Below are positions 8,784 through 18,288 of a DNA stretch of 64,000 nt, in pieces. A program made the position numbers and the translations under genes. The stretch spans positions 1 to 64,000 of the forward strand of contig NZ_WOEY01000132.1 in assembly GCF_013177695.1 (NCBI RefSeq), written 5' to 3'. The first letter of the stretch is position 1. Each line of letters starts with the position of its first letter. The stretch is from Paraburkholderia solitsugae (GTDB lineage: Bacteria > Pseudomonadota > Gammaproteobacteria > Burkholderiales > Burkholderiaceae). The notes under the pieces were generated by a model. That model saw nothing but the letters and a program-made list of their open reading frames with translations, was not told the origin of the DNA and did not search any database.

Positions 8784-9944
8784 ATGACGTCGTATAAGAA
8801 AAAAATCAGCGGCCTCGCCGCTCTTGGCGCGCTCCTGCTCGCCACCGCAGCACAGGCCGACATCAAGGTCGGCATCGATCTGTCGAGCACCGGCCCCGCG
8901 GCCGTGATCGGCATCACCAGCAAGAACGCGATGCTGATGTGGCCCGCCACGATCGCCGGCCAGAAAGCCGATTACATCTTCCTCGACGACGGCTCCGATC
9001 CGGGCAACGCGGTGCGCAACATCCACAAGCTGATCAATGAAGACCACGTCGACGTGATCGTCGGCCCGAATATCACGCCGGCGGCGATGGCCGCACTCGA
9101 TCCGGTTGCCGAAAGCCAGACCCCGATGATCACGCTGATCGGCTCGGCGAGCGTGGTCGAACCGCAGGAAGGCAAGAAGGTGTGGGCCTACAAGATGGCG
9201 CAGACCGACAGCGCGATGGCCGACGTGATGACGCGCTACATGTCGAACCACAACGTGAAGACGGTGGGCTTCATCGGTTTCGCGGACGGTTACGGCGAGA
9301 GCTGGCTCAACGAGTTCAGCAAATTCGCGGCCTTGCGGCATATTCAGTTGGTGGCGACGGAACGCTATAACCGCACCGACGCCAGCGTGACCGGTCAGAT
9401 CCTCAAGCTGATGGCCGCCAAGCCCGACGCGATCCTGATCGCCGGGGCCGGCACGCCGACCGTGCTGCCGCAGCGCACGCTGATCGAACGCGGCTTCAAA
9501 GGCCCGATCTATCAGACGCACGGCATCGCCACGCCCGAGTTCATCAAGCTGGGCGGCAAAGATGTGGAAGGCACGCTGTTCCCGACCCAGCCGGTCGTGG
9601 TGGCGCGCACGCTGCCGGCCGATCATCCGGCGAAGAAGGCGGCGCTCGCGTTCACCAACGAATACGAAGCGAAGTACGGTCCGGGCAGTGTGACCCAGTT
9701 CGCGGGCGACGCAGCAGGCGTGTATCCGCGTTTGCAAGACGCCGTGGCGCGTGCGTTGAAGACGGCGCAGCCGGGCACGCCGGCTTTCCGCGTTGCGTTG
9801 CGCGACGAACTGGAGCACGCGCATGAATTGGTCGTGCCGAACGGTGTGGTCAACACCAGCCCGAAGGACCACGTCGGTCTGGATCAGCGCGCGAGCGTGA
9901 TGGGCATCATCAAGAACGGCAAGTTCGTTTACCTGAGTCAGTGA
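8784..9944 (+). CDS. Branched-chain-amino-acid-type ABC substrate-binding protein, orphan
   Basis: A 386-residue periplasmic binding protein with a clear signal peptide (cleavage after AAQA, before DIKVGIDLSS). The fold is the type I Leu/Ile/Val-binding group (Peripla_BP_6): GPAVIGITSKN, VDVIVGPNITPAAMAALDP and the C-terminal QRASVMGIIKNGKFVYL. It follows the cysB-like gene by 33 bp and is probably cotranscribed. No permease or ATPase genes are adjacent. The ligand is unknown; a sulfur-containing amino acid or organosulfur compound would fit the context but is conjecture. Confidence 0.85.
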   Translation: MTSYKKKISGLAALGALLLATAAQADIKVGIDLSSTGPAAVIGITSKNAMLMWPATIAGQKADYIFLDDGSDPGNAVRNIHKLINEDHVDVIVGPNITPAAMAALDPVAESQTPMITLIGSASVVEPQEGKKVWAYKMAQTDSAMADVMTRYMSNHNVKTVGFIGFADGYGESWLNEFSKFAALRHIQLVATERYNRTDASVTGQILKLMAAKPDAILIAGAGTPTVLPQRTLIERGFKGPIYQTHGIATPEFIKLGGKDVEGTLFPTQPVVVARTLPADHPAKKAALAFTNEYEAKYGPGSVTQFAGDAAGVYPRLQDAVARALKTAQPGTPAFRVALRDELEHAHELVVPNGVVNTSPKDHVGLDQRASVMGIIKNGKFVYLSQ

Positions 9945-10234
9945 GCATGGCATGCGCGGCGGGTTCCGTTCCGGTTCAGCCGCGCACATTCCACTGCCCA
10001 CCGCCACCGTCTGTCCGTCTGAATTTGTCACTTTTAGTCAATCTGCACGCCTGCCGCCCGAGCACACCGCTCGAGCGGCGCGCGCCATGCAAGCTGCGTG
10101 TAACATGCTGACGGCCAGCTTGCAGTGAACGGTAAGTTCTGGCTAATTTGCCGATTCCGTGCGAGCGCGGGGCGCCTTGAGACCACAGGGCCACCACCGC
10201 GTATCGCCAGTTCGTGAAGTCCGTCAGAGCGTGC

Positions 10235-11434
10235 ATGCTAAAAACCAGAAAACGCATCATCATCGCCGCCGTTGTAGCCGTTGTGATCCTCGCCATCTCG
10301 ATCGGCCACGCCATCAGGAAGCGCAGCGACGCCGTTGCCGCCGGCGTCGAGGCCCCCTCTTCCGTTGTCGAATTCGCCCCGGACGATCTCACCACCGTCA
10401 GCCGCCGCACGCTCTCCGAAACGCTGCCGCTGACCGGTTCGCTACGCGCGGTCACGCAAGCCGCGGTCAAATCGAAAGTCGCCGGCTCCGCGCTCGACGT
10501 CATGGTGCGTGAAGGCGATTCGGTCAAGACCGGCCAGATCCTCGCGAAGATCGACGCCCGCGACTATGTCGCCCGCGCCGAACAGACCCGCGGTCAGATG
10601 GCGGCCATGGCCGGTCAGCTCGACATCGCCAAACAGACGCTCGACAACAACCGCGTGCTGGTCGAGAAAGGCTTCATTTCGAAAAACGCCTTCGACACCG
10701 CGCAAAGCCAGTATCAAATCGCCCGCGCGAATCTCGATGCGGCGAAGGCGGCGCTGGCGTCGTCGAATCTGTCTTTGGACGATACCGTTGTGCGCTCGCC
10801 GCTCGATGGACAGATCGCCTCGCGCTCGGTTGAACCGGGCGAGAAACTCGCCGTCGATACCAAGCTGTTCGACGTGGTCGATCTGCGCACACTCGAACTG
10901 GAAGCGCCGGTGCCGGTCGGCGAGATCGGCCGCGTTCGCATCGGCCAGCCGATCCAGATCGCTTTCGACGGTATCGACACCCCCATCCAGGGCGCGATCA
11001 CGCGCATCAACCCGGCCGCGCAAGCCGGTTCGCGTTCGATCATGGTGTATGTGCAGGTCGCGAACCCATCGGGCACGCTGCGGGTCGGCATGTTCGGCAC
11101 TGGCACGATTTCAGTCGGTAGCCGGCAGAACGTGCTGGTCGTCCCAGCCACCGCCATCCGTACGGACGGCACGCGTCACAGCGTCTATGCGCTCGTCGAC
11201 GGCAAACTGGCCGAGCAAGCGGTGGAGACCGGCGCGACCGGCGATGCTGACGACGACACATGGACCGAGATCGCCGGCGGTCCATTGGCGCTTGGCCAAC
11301 AGATCGTGAAGAACAATCTCGGCTCATTGCGGATCGGCAGCACGGTGCATGTGGTGCAGCCCGCTCAGCCTGGGCAGCCTGGACAAGCTGCCCCGCAAGC
11401 GGCCAGCGTGCCGAGCGCAAGCAACGCGCGCTGA
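10235..11434 (+). CDS. RND efflux periplasmic adaptor (membrane fusion protein)
   Basis: The protein links the inner-membrane RND pump to an outer-membrane channel. After an N-terminal membrane segment (RKRIIIAAVVAVVILAIS) come a lipoyl half-motif (VTQAAVKSKVAGSALDVMVR), an alpha-hairpin (about residues 100-170), the second lipoyl half (VVRSPLDGQIASRSVEPGEK) and beta-barrel domains. The C-terminus is Pro/Gln/Ala rich. I prefer ATG 10235 (MLKTRKR); a GTG at 10214 would add seven residues. It is 15 bp upstream of the pump gene. Confidence 0.9.
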   Translation: MLKTRKRIIIAAVVAVVILAISIGHAIRKRSDAVAAGVEAPSSVVEFAPDDLTTVSRRTLSETLPLTGSLRAVTQAAVKSKVAGSALDVMVREGDSVKTGQILAKIDARDYVARAEQTRGQMAAMAGQLDIAKQTLDNNRVLVEKGFISKNAFDTAQSQYQIARANLDAAKAALASSNLSLDDTVVRSPLDGQIASRSVEPGEKLAVDTKLFDVVDLRTLELEAPVPVGEIGRVRIGQPIQIAFDGIDTPIQGAITRINPAAQAGSRSIMVYVQVANPSGTLRVGMFGTGTISVGSRQNVLVVPATAIRTDGTRHSVYALVDGKLAEQAVETGATGDADDDTWTEIAGGPLALGQQIVKNNLGSLRIGSTVHVVQPAQPGQPGQAAPQAASVPSASNAR

Positions 11435-11449
11435 CCGGAGCCCTCGCCT

Positions 11450-14400
11450 ATGTGGTTCACCCGCGTCAGCATCGGCAATCCGGTGCTCGCCACGATGATG
11501 ATGATGGCGCTTCTCGTCATCGGTCTGTTCTCTTATCAGCGGCTCAAGGTCGATCAGTTCCCGGACATCGCGTTCCCCGTCGTAGTCGTGCAGACCGCCT
11601 ATCCGGGGGCGTCGCCGGAATCGGTCGAATCGGACGTCACGCGCAAGATCGAGGAGGCGGTCAACACGATCAGCGGCATCGACGAAATCACCTCGCGTTC
11701 GTACGACGCGCAGTCGGTCGTGATCGTGCAATTCGATCTTTCGGTCGACGCGGTGCAGGCCGCCCAGGACGTGCGCGACAAGATCGCGCTGATCCGCCCC
11801 GATCTGCGCGACGGCGTGAAGGACCCGCGTGTGCTGCGCTATGACCCGTCGGATATGCCGATCATCACGGTGGCCATCTCGAATGCGCCGGGCGCGTCGT
11901 TGTCCACGCGCGATCTCACCACCGTCGCCGATCAGATCGTGCGCAAGCGGCTCGAAACAGTGCGCGGCGTCGGTTCGGTCTCGCTGGTGGGCGGCGTGAA
12001 GCGTCAGGTGCAGATCGACGTGAATCCGGAGAAGCTGCAGGCGCTTTCGGTCGGCGTCGATCAGGTGATCCGTGCGGTGCAGAACGAGAATCAGGAGATT
12101 CCGGCTGGGCCGCTGACATCTAGCAATGTCGAACAGACCGTGCAGGTCAAAGGCCGCTTCGAGAAACCGGACGACTTCAAACGCATCATCGTCGCGCGGC
12201 GCGGCGCGCAGTCGGCGATCCCGACTGCTTCGTCGGCGACGCAACCGGTCACGCTCGATCAGCTCGCCGATGTGGTGGACGGTCAGCAGGAACCCGACAA
12301 CATGGCGTTGCTCAATGGCCAGCGCGCGCTGTTCCTGTCGATCATCAAGGCGCAGGGTGAGAACACCGTGGATGTCGCGCACGGCGTGCGTGACGCAGTC
12401 GCCCTTCTGCAACCGCAACTGCCACCCGGCGTCAAACTCGACATCACTGACGATTCGTCGATCAACATCGAAGAAAGCGTCAACGAAGTGAAACGCACCT
12501 TGCTCGAAGGCGCGCTGCTGACGGTGCTGATTGTGTTCCTGTTCCTTGGCTCGTGGCGCAGCACGGTGATCACCGGCCTCACGCTGCCGATCGCGCTGAT
12601 CGGCACCTTCGCGGTGATGTACGCGTGCGGCTTCACGATCAACGTGATCACGCTGATGGCGCTGTCCTTATGCGTCGGCTTGCTGATCGACGACGCGATC
12701 GTGGTGCGCGAGAACATCGTACGGCACGTGCAACTCGGCGCCGACCACCGTACTGCCGCGCTCGACGGCACCAAGGAAATCGCGCTCGCCGTGCTGGCGA
12801 CCACCTTCTCGATCGTCGCGGTGTTTCTGCCGGTGGGCTTCATGGGCGGCATTATCGGCCGCTTCTTCCATCAGTTCGGCATTACGGTGGCCGCCGCCGT
12901 GCTGATCTCGATGTTCGTGTCGTTCACGCTCGATCCGATGCTGTCCTCCATCTGGCCCGACCCCGATCTGCACGATGCGGACACCGGCCGCAAAGGCTAT
13001 CGCTATGGACGCGTCATCGAACGTTCCCTGCATCTGTTCGACAAGCAGATCGACCAGCTCACCGCGTTCTATCAGCGCCTGCTCGGCTGGTCGCTGAAGC
13101 ATCGCGCGATCACACTGGTCGTGGCCGCGGCCACGTTCTTCGGCAGCCTGTTTCTGGTGCCGTTCGTCGGCACCGAGTTCGTGCCGAATGCGGACTTCTC
13201 CGAAACGCAGATCGGTTTGAATTCGCCGGTGGGCACCTCGCTCGAAGCCACGTCGGAGAAAGTGAAGCAGGTGCAGGCGATTCTCGCCACCTACCCCGAA
13301 GTGCGCTTCAGTTACGCGACGGTCAACTCGGGCAACACGCAAGGTAAAAACACCGCGCTGATCACCGTGCGCCTGAAAGACCGGCGCGACCGCACGCCCG
13401 GCATGGTCGAATTGAACGATGCGTTTCGCGCGCGGCTCGCCTCGGTGGCGGGTGTATCGATCACCGAAATCGGCATGCCCGATGGCGCCGGCAGCACGAA
13501 AGCGATCCAGTTGAGCTTGCAGGGCGACAACATCGACGAACTGCGCCGGCTTTCGGATGCGGCGCAGGCACGGATGGCAAAAATCCCGGGCCTTGTCGAC
13601 CTCGATTCGAGTCTCAAGGCGGATAAGCCGATCGTCGCGATCAATGTGAAACGCGAACTGGCATCCGACCTCGGGGTGGGCGTAGCCGATATCGGCACCG
13701 CATTGCGGCCGCTGCTCTCCGGCGATGCCATCAGCACATGGCGCGCGCCCGACGACCAGGACTACGACGTCAGCGTGCGCTTGCCGCGCTCGCAGCGTCA
13801 GGATGTCGACGATCTCGCCAGGCTGATGATCGCAACCAACCGCACCGACGCGAACGGCGCGCCAGTGCTGGTGCCGCTGCGGCAGATCGCGGATATCGTC
13901 AAGACGACCGGTCCCGATGTGCTGAACCGGCGCGACCTGCAACGTGAAGTGATGCTGTCGGCGAACGTCAATGGCCGCTCGCCCGGCGAAGTCGCCTCGG
14001 ACGTCGCCAAGGCGCTCGACGCGATGCATCTGCCGGCGGGCTACCACTATCGATTCGAAGGCTCGACCAAGAGCATGAACGAATCGTTCGTGTACGCGGT
14101 GGAGGCGCTGGCGCTCGCGGTGATCTTCATCTATATGATTCTCGCGTCGCAGTTCGCGAGCTTCGCGCAGCCGCTCGCGATCATGGCGTCGCTGCCGCTT
14201 ACGTTGATCGGCGTGCTGATCGCGCTGCTGCTGTTCGGCAGTACGTTGAACATGTTTTCGATCATCGGCTTCGTGATGCTGATGGGTCTCGTGACGAAGA
14301 ACGCGATTTTGCTGATCGACTTCGCGAATCAGGCTCGGCGCGGCACCCTGCTCGACGCATCCGGCAAGGGCCGCGTCATGGAGCGGCGTGAAGCGTTGCT

Positions 14401-14659
14401 CGAAGCGGCGCGGGTGCGTCTGCGGCCAATTCTGATGACCACGCTGGCGATGATCTTCGGCATGCTGCCGCTGGCGGCGGCGCTTGGCGAAGGCGGGGAG
14501 CAACGCGGCCCGCTCGGCCAGACGGTGATTGGCGGCGTGATCACGTCGTCGATTTTGACACTGGTGGTGGTGCCGGTGGTCTACACGGTGCTGGAGGATT
14601 GGGCAGATTGGTTGCGGAAAAAATTCAGCAAAGTCAGAGCCGTCAAACTGAAGCAATAG
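11450..14659 (+). CDS. RND family efflux pump permease (HAE1-like)
   Basis: A 1069-residue inner-membrane proton/drug antiporter of the AcrB/MexB type with twelve predicted membrane spans and two large periplasmic loops. The proton-relay residues are present: the Asp pair in GLLIDDAIVVRENIV (TM4) and the Lys in GLVTKNAILLIDF (TM10). The N-terminus FTRVSIGNPVLATMMMMALL is typical. It forms an operon with the adaptor. No outer-membrane factor is encoded alongside, and the TolC-family gene at 26.7 kb in this window is broken. Substrate unknown. Confidence 0.93.
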   Translation: MWFTRVSIGNPVLATMMMMALLVIGLFSYQRLKVDQFPDIAFPVVVVQTAYPGASPESVESDVTRKIEEAVNTISGIDEITSRSYDAQSVVIVQFDLSVDAVQAAQDVRDKIALIRPDLRDGVKDPRVLRYDPSDMPIITVAISNAPGASLSTRDLTTVADQIVRKRLETVRGVGSVSLVGGVKRQVQIDVNPEKLQALSVGVDQVIRAVQNENQEIPAGPLTSSNVEQTVQVKGRFEKPDDFKRIIVARRGAQSAIPTASSATQPVTLDQLADVVDGQQEPDNMALLNGQRALFLSIIKAQGENTVDVAHGVRDAVALLQPQLPPGVKLDITDDSSINIEESVNEVKRTLLEGALLTVLIVFLFLGSWRSTVITGLTLPIALIGTFAVMYACGFTINVITLMALSLCVGLLIDDAIVVRENIVRHVQLGADHRTAALDGTKEIALAVLATTFSIVAVFLPVGFMGGIIGRFFHQFGITVAAAVLISMFVSFTLDPMLSSIWPDPDLHDADTGRKGYRYGRVIERSLHLFDKQIDQLTAFYQRLLGWSLKHRAITLVVAAATFFGSLFLVPFVGTEFVPNADFSETQIGLNSPVGTSLEATSEKVKQVQAILATYPEVRFSYATVNSGNTQGKNTALITVRLKDRRDRTPGMVELNDAFRARLASVAGVSITEIGMPDGAGSTKAIQLSLQGDNIDELRRLSDAAQARMAKIPGLVDLDSSLKADKPIVAINVKRELASDLGVGVADIGTALRPLLSGDAISTWRAPDDQDYDVSVRLPRSQRQDVDDLARLMIATNRTDANGAPVLVPLRQIADIVKTTGPDVLNRRDLQREVMLSANVNGRSPGEVASDVAKALDAMHLPAGYHYRFEGSTKSMNESFVYAVEALALAVIFIYMILASQFASFAQPLAIMASLPLTLIGVLIALLLFGSTLNMFSIIGFVMLMGLVTKNAILLIDFANQARRGTLLDASGKGRVMERREALLEAARVRLRPILMTTLAMIFGMLPLAAALGEGGEQRGPLGQTVIGGVITSSILTLVVVPVVYTVLEDWADWLRKKFSKVRAVKLKQ

Positions 14660-14752
14660 CCGCGATTGATCATGCGGACGCCGCGCATCCGGCGTTCGCC
14701 GTACTTCCCAATGTGCTGTCAAGAAGAGCCTCGTCACCCGTTCCTGACCAGC

Positions 14753-15605
14753 TCAAACGCTGCCTGATATGCCTAGGAACGCATTCCGGAAAGCTGACAA
14801 CGTCCGGTCGGATCCATCGGCGAAGTCGTCCAGCATCTGAACGACGGCACGGGCCAGCATGTCGCGCCTCAGCGTGTCGTACACGGCATCGTCCGAGAGG
14901 ATCGCCGAGACGGCATCGAACGTTACGGGCGAAGCAATCTGTCGCGATTCGCGGCCTAGCAGCGCCGACGCCGCAAGACCGACATCGAAATCACGCAGCT
15001 CGAGCAGGTCTGCACCGTTCACCCAGATGCGATCCGTATTGCCCGCGTCGCAGTAGTTGCGAAGAATCAGAAGCAGGTCCGATGCGTCGGTATTCTTGGA
15101 GGCACGGCAGGCTCACAACCGGCACCACGAGGCGTTCACCAATGTCTATCTCGACGGACGTATCGACGGCCTCCCGGAACCCGAGAACATTCATCACAAC
15201 GTCGCCCCGGGGCGGCCAGGTGACCGAACCTTCAGGGGCCTCGAGATCGCCGAACGGAACCAGGTCCAACGGCACCGGCCGACCGACGTCCGGATCATCA
15301 AAAACCAGGGTGTGCTGCGCCTTGATACTCGCCCTGAAGAGTCCTGTCTGCTCGAGCCCGGCAATCAGGGCGCCATACGCATCCCAGCTAATCGCACAAA
15401 CCGCAACGTCGACATCGCGCGTGGCACGCTCCGCACGAATGCCGTGCACATGCCAAAGCACTAGATCCCGTGCGGTTGCGCCTGCCACAACAAACTCCAC
15501 ACCAAGCTGATGCGCGGCCTCCTGGACGTGGGCAAACAGCGCCGCGGTGACTGGGTGCACGGGCCGCTCTTCGGCAACCTTAAGGCTGGGTAATGTACTG
15601 CTCAT
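14753..15605 (-). pseudogene. AbiEii-type nucleotidyltransferase toxin gene, disrupted
   Basis: The intact family member would be a single nucleotidyltransferase of roughly 290-300 residues. Here the 5' part (15605 to about 15100) encodes the catalytic core VVAGATARDL and ATRDVDVAV and runs to VVPVVSLPC. It then shifts frame and ends as unrelated sequence at 14991. The correct continuation resumes in another frame as NTDASDLLLILRNYCDAGNT and WVNGADLLELRDFDVG, stopping at 14753. The usual segment between SLPC and the KDASDL region (leucine-rich, with a Trp and Asp-Arg) is missing. I infer an internal out-of-frame deletion near 15095-15104. The toxin is predicted inactive. It overlaps the antitoxin gene by 26 bp. 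Confidence 0.75.
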
Positions 15606-16644
15606 AGATTTGCGTGGCGGTGGAAAGATTACGGCTGTCGCCTGAGGCGACGAGGTCCGCGTAGATGAGGAACGGGTGAACTAGCGGCTGGCGGCCAGGT
15701 TCCATCCAGCCACGCTCGAGAGACTCCGGCCAGAACGATTCAAGAATCTCGACATCGCCACGCGGATCGGGGCGCAGCCGGGCATTCAACATGAACTGAC
15801 TGCCAAGCGGGGCACGGCTGTAGAGGGTGACTTTCGCGGCCTTCAGTTCATGCGTCAGGATGTCAGCCGCCGACTCGCCACCGAGTCGAGCGTCGAAACT
15901 TGCGAAGTCGAACACGCGCCACCAATCAGGCGTCGTGCTCGCGAAGCGCCGCGCACCAAGTTTGAATCGCAGGCGGGTCTGATAGAGGCTGGCCCACTCG
16001 AAGACAAATTTCTGCCAGTCGGGAAAGATGCGATCACCGCCGCTCTTCAGCGCGACAAGCCCACGGAACTGCAGATCGTCGATGACCTGGTTTGCCGTGC
16101 TCAATGCCACGCCAGAGGCTTGCGCGATAGTTCTATACGGCTGCGAGACGAGGCCAGGCTGTGTCGCTATAGCGAACATCACCTGCAGTCCTTTGCGCGT
16201 GGTGGCACGTCCTGTCTGCGGCTTTTGCGCATGCTGCGGTTTTGGCCGGCCGCTGATCATGACCATACCTTCAGACTCGCTCAGAAACGCGTTGCCCGCC
16301 GCGTCCAGAAACGGCACGTTCTGCTCAATCAGACGGCCGGCGAGTTCCGGGTCGACGTGGGGCGCGACCAGCATGAGCGGGCGTTGGACCGAACGTGGTT
16401 CCGTTGCATAAGGACGATTTTGCGCGAGAAGAATGTTTGCGATATCCACCGCACTTGCCCGTGTTGTGATGAACACGGGCATTTCGAATTTCCGGCCGGA
16501 GAGGTTGAATTCGATTGCAGCGCCGCCGTACGGAACGAGCTTGCGAACCGGCTTCGCCTTGTAGACGCCGGTCGAGCGTCCGAATGCGTCGCACGCTTCT
16601 CCAAGAATCTGCGTTTCAAGAAACGAATTGGCGGAGCGCGGCAT
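15580..16644 (-). CDS. abiEi: AbiEi-family antitoxin / autorepressor (type IV toxin-antitoxin)
   Basis: This 354-residue protein is of the kind annotated as AbiEi antitoxin, always found just upstream of an AbiEii nucleotidyltransferase. A winged-helix region is visible around residues 150-205 (VSQPYRTIAQASGVALSTAN then QVIDDLQFRGLV). The rest is the poorly characterised AbiEi C-terminal part. In the studied AbiE system the antitoxin represses its own promoter by binding inverted repeats; repeats of that kind lie at 16656-16707. The gene looks intact while its toxin partner is broken. Confidence 0.78.
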   Translation of the reverse strand: MPRSANSFLETQILGEACDAFGRSTGVYKAKPVRKLVPYGGAAIEFNLSGRKFEMPVFITTRASAVDIANILLAQNRPYATEPRSVQRPLMLVAPHVDPELAGRLIEQNVPFLDAAGNAFLSESEGMVMISGRPKPQHAQKPQTGRATTRKGLQVMFAIATQPGLVSQPYRTIAQASGVALSTANQVIDDLQFRGLVALKSGGDRIFPDWQKFVFEWASLYQTRLRFKLGARRFASTTPDWWRVFDFASFDARLGGESAADILTHELKAAKVTLYSRAPLGSQFMLNARLRPDPRGDVEILESFWPESLERGWMEPGRQPLVHPFLIYADLVASGDSRNLSTATQIYEQYITQP

Positions 16645-16655
16645 GGTTTGCTCGT

Positions 16656-16707
16656 GTACGATTTTTATTAATGTACCATAAAATCGTACAGACGTAAAAA
16701 ATCGTAC
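16656..16707. promoter_or_regulatory. Putative AbiEi operator: three GTACGATTTT boxes
   Basis: Directly upstream of the abiEi start lie GTACGATTTT (16656-16665) and its exact reverse complement AAAATCGTAC (16680-16689), forming a perfect 10-bp inverted repeat. A second AAAATCGTAC follows at 16698-16707. The last two boxes share the longer aaaatcgtacagac. The arrangement fits cooperative autorepression by the antitoxin, as known for AbiEi. Confidence 0.7.
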
Positions 16708-16848
16708 AGACTTTCAGCTCGCTACTCGCGGGAATGTGCGGGGGTACTGCACGCGCAATGCCGGCACGGCTCACCAACCGCCGACAGGCAGGCGGCGCGA
16801 CGGATTGCTGCTAAAGTGCATACCTTCAAACTCGCCGTTTCCCCCATC

Positions 16849-17109
16849 ATGCGCACCACCCGAGCCATCCACGCCGTCGAGCGGCTGAAAACCCGCAGCG
16901 GCAATCCGCAGTTCGCCGCGATCAGCCTGTCCGGCGGCCTGTTTTATCTGGTCGACAAATCAAGCGGCACGGACAAGAAAGTCTCCGATCCGCTGACGCT
17001 CGACGACTTCGTGAAGTTTGTCGACGGTTTCGGACCGCCCAAGCCGCGCAAGGCGAGCAAGCTCGACATTGCCTTCGAAGAGCAGCTCAAGAAGAGCAAG
17101 GGCAGCTAG
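16849..17109 (+). CDS. Hypothetical protein, 86 residues
   Basis: A small soluble protein of unknown function with the pattern GNPQFAAISLSGGLFYLVDK and DPLTLDDFVKFVDGFGPPKP, ending in a lysine-rich tail (EEQLKKSKGS). The ATG at 16849 (MRTTRAIHAVERL) is preferred over one at 16816. It is followed after 41 bp by the J-domain gene on the same strand. I do not recognise a named family. Confidence 0.65.
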   Translation: MRTTRAIHAVERLKTRSGNPQFAAISLSGGLFYLVDKSSGTDKKVSDPLTLDDFVKFVDGFGPPKPRKASKLDIAFEEQLKKSKGS

Positions 17110-17150
17110 GCAGCGCCGCCCCCCATTTGACGACCGAAGAAATCCGCTCC

Positions 17151-18245
17151 ATGACCAGGACAAGCGCCAGGTCCGTCAGCATTGCGCCGGACCACAATCA
17201 ACCCAGCCTGTCGAAGGGCCAGAAAGCGTTCAACACGCTGATCAAACAGATCGAAAAGCGGCGCGCCAGTTTGAGCGCGTGGGAGGAGTTCGCGCCTGCT
17301 TTCCAGCAAAAGTACGTGAATGAACTGCTGCCGCTGACACAGAAGATGCAACATTTGCGTGCGCGGATGGCGCACCTTCTCGATGAGCAGAGCAATCAGA
17401 AACGTATCACGCAGACCGAGCGGCGCACCCTTTCAGCGGTGATTGTCGATCTGGCGGCGAGGTGTCTCGGGGAAGAAGATAGCGACGAGTTGAAAGCGCT
17501 ATACAACCGCCACAGCGGGTCCGACTACGACGACGAAAGAGCGTCCGAGTTAGACGAAATGAAATCGATGTTGGAGACGGTATTAGGCGTCGAACTGGAC
17601 GACATCGATATGAACTCGCCCGATGAAGTTCTGGATCGCCTGCAAGCGCATATCGAACAGGACGACGCTGCGCAAGCGGCGGAACATCAAGCGCGCCAGG
17701 CGCAAAGCGCCCCAAACAAGAAGACAGCGAAACAGATGGCGGCCGAAACGCGCCGCGAGGAAGAAGAAGCCCAACTGAGCCGCTCGATTCGCGAGGTGTA
17801 TCGTAAGCTGGCCAGCGCGTTGCATCCCGATCGCGAAAGCGATCCAGAGGAACGCAAACGGAAAACCGCGCTGATGCAACGCGTCAACGAGGCCTACAGC
17901 AAGAACAACCTGCTGCATTTGCTCGAATTGCAGCTGGAACTGGAACACATCGATCAGAACGCGCTCGATAACCTGAGCGAAGACCGGCTCAAGCATTACA
18001 ACAAGATACTGAAGGAGCAGGTAGGCGAACTCGACGACGAAATTATGTTTGTCGAAATGGCGTTCAAGGAACGCTACGGGCTCGACCCGATGGCTTCCAT
18101 CACGCCGAAGAAGGTAATGCACGGGCTGACAGCGGACGTTTTTATGCTGCAGGAGCAGATCGAGTCGCTCGAGTACGATCTGGTGGAGTTCCAGGACCTT
18201 GGCACGCTCAAGGCCTGGTTGAAAATCAGGCGGCGTTGGAATTGA
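17151..18245 (+). CDS. J-domain protein with flanking coiled-coil regions
   Basis: The protein (about 364 residues) has an internal J domain: the helix II/loop HPD motif appears in YRKLASALHPDRESDPEERK near residue 225, then helix III MQRVNEAYSKNNLLHLLELQ. J domains stimulate DnaK ATPase, so it probably recruits DnaK. The N-terminal half is charged and helical, with acidic EELDD-type stretches. The C-terminal part after the J domain is also helical. There are no Gly/Phe or zinc-finger regions, so it is not DnaJ or CbpA. I chose ATG 17151 over a TTG at 17127. Confidence 0.8.
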   Translation: MTRTSARSVSIAPDHNQPSLSKGQKAFNTLIKQIEKRRASLSAWEEFAPAFQQKYVNELLPLTQKMQHLRARMAHLLDEQSNQKRITQTERRTLSAVIVDLAARCLGEEDSDELKALYNRHSGSDYDDERASELDEMKSMLETVLGVELDDIDMNSPDEVLDRLQAHIEQDDAAQAAEHQARQAQSAPNKKTAKQMAAETRREEEEAQLSRSIREVYRKLASALHPDRESDPEERKRKTALMQRVNEAYSKNNLLHLLELQLELEHIDQNALDNLSEDRLKHYNKILKEQVGELDDEIMFVEMAFKERYGLDPMASITPKKVMHGLTADVFMLQEQIESLEYDLVEFQDLGTLKAWLKIRRRWN

Positions 18246-18288
18246 ATGGATCCCTTCGCTGCTGGGCGTGCGCCTCACGTGTTCACGA

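Noticed and set aside
9945..10060. Inverted repeat TGCGCGGC / GCCGCGCA after the orphan binding-protein gene
   Set aside because: The arms are only 8 bp, the loop is long and no T-run follows, so it is not called a terminator.
12668..14737. 689-codon minus-strand frame opposite the RND pump
   Set aside because: Arg/His/Gln-rich composition typical of antisense frames in high-GC DNA; the plus-strand pump has all expected motifs.
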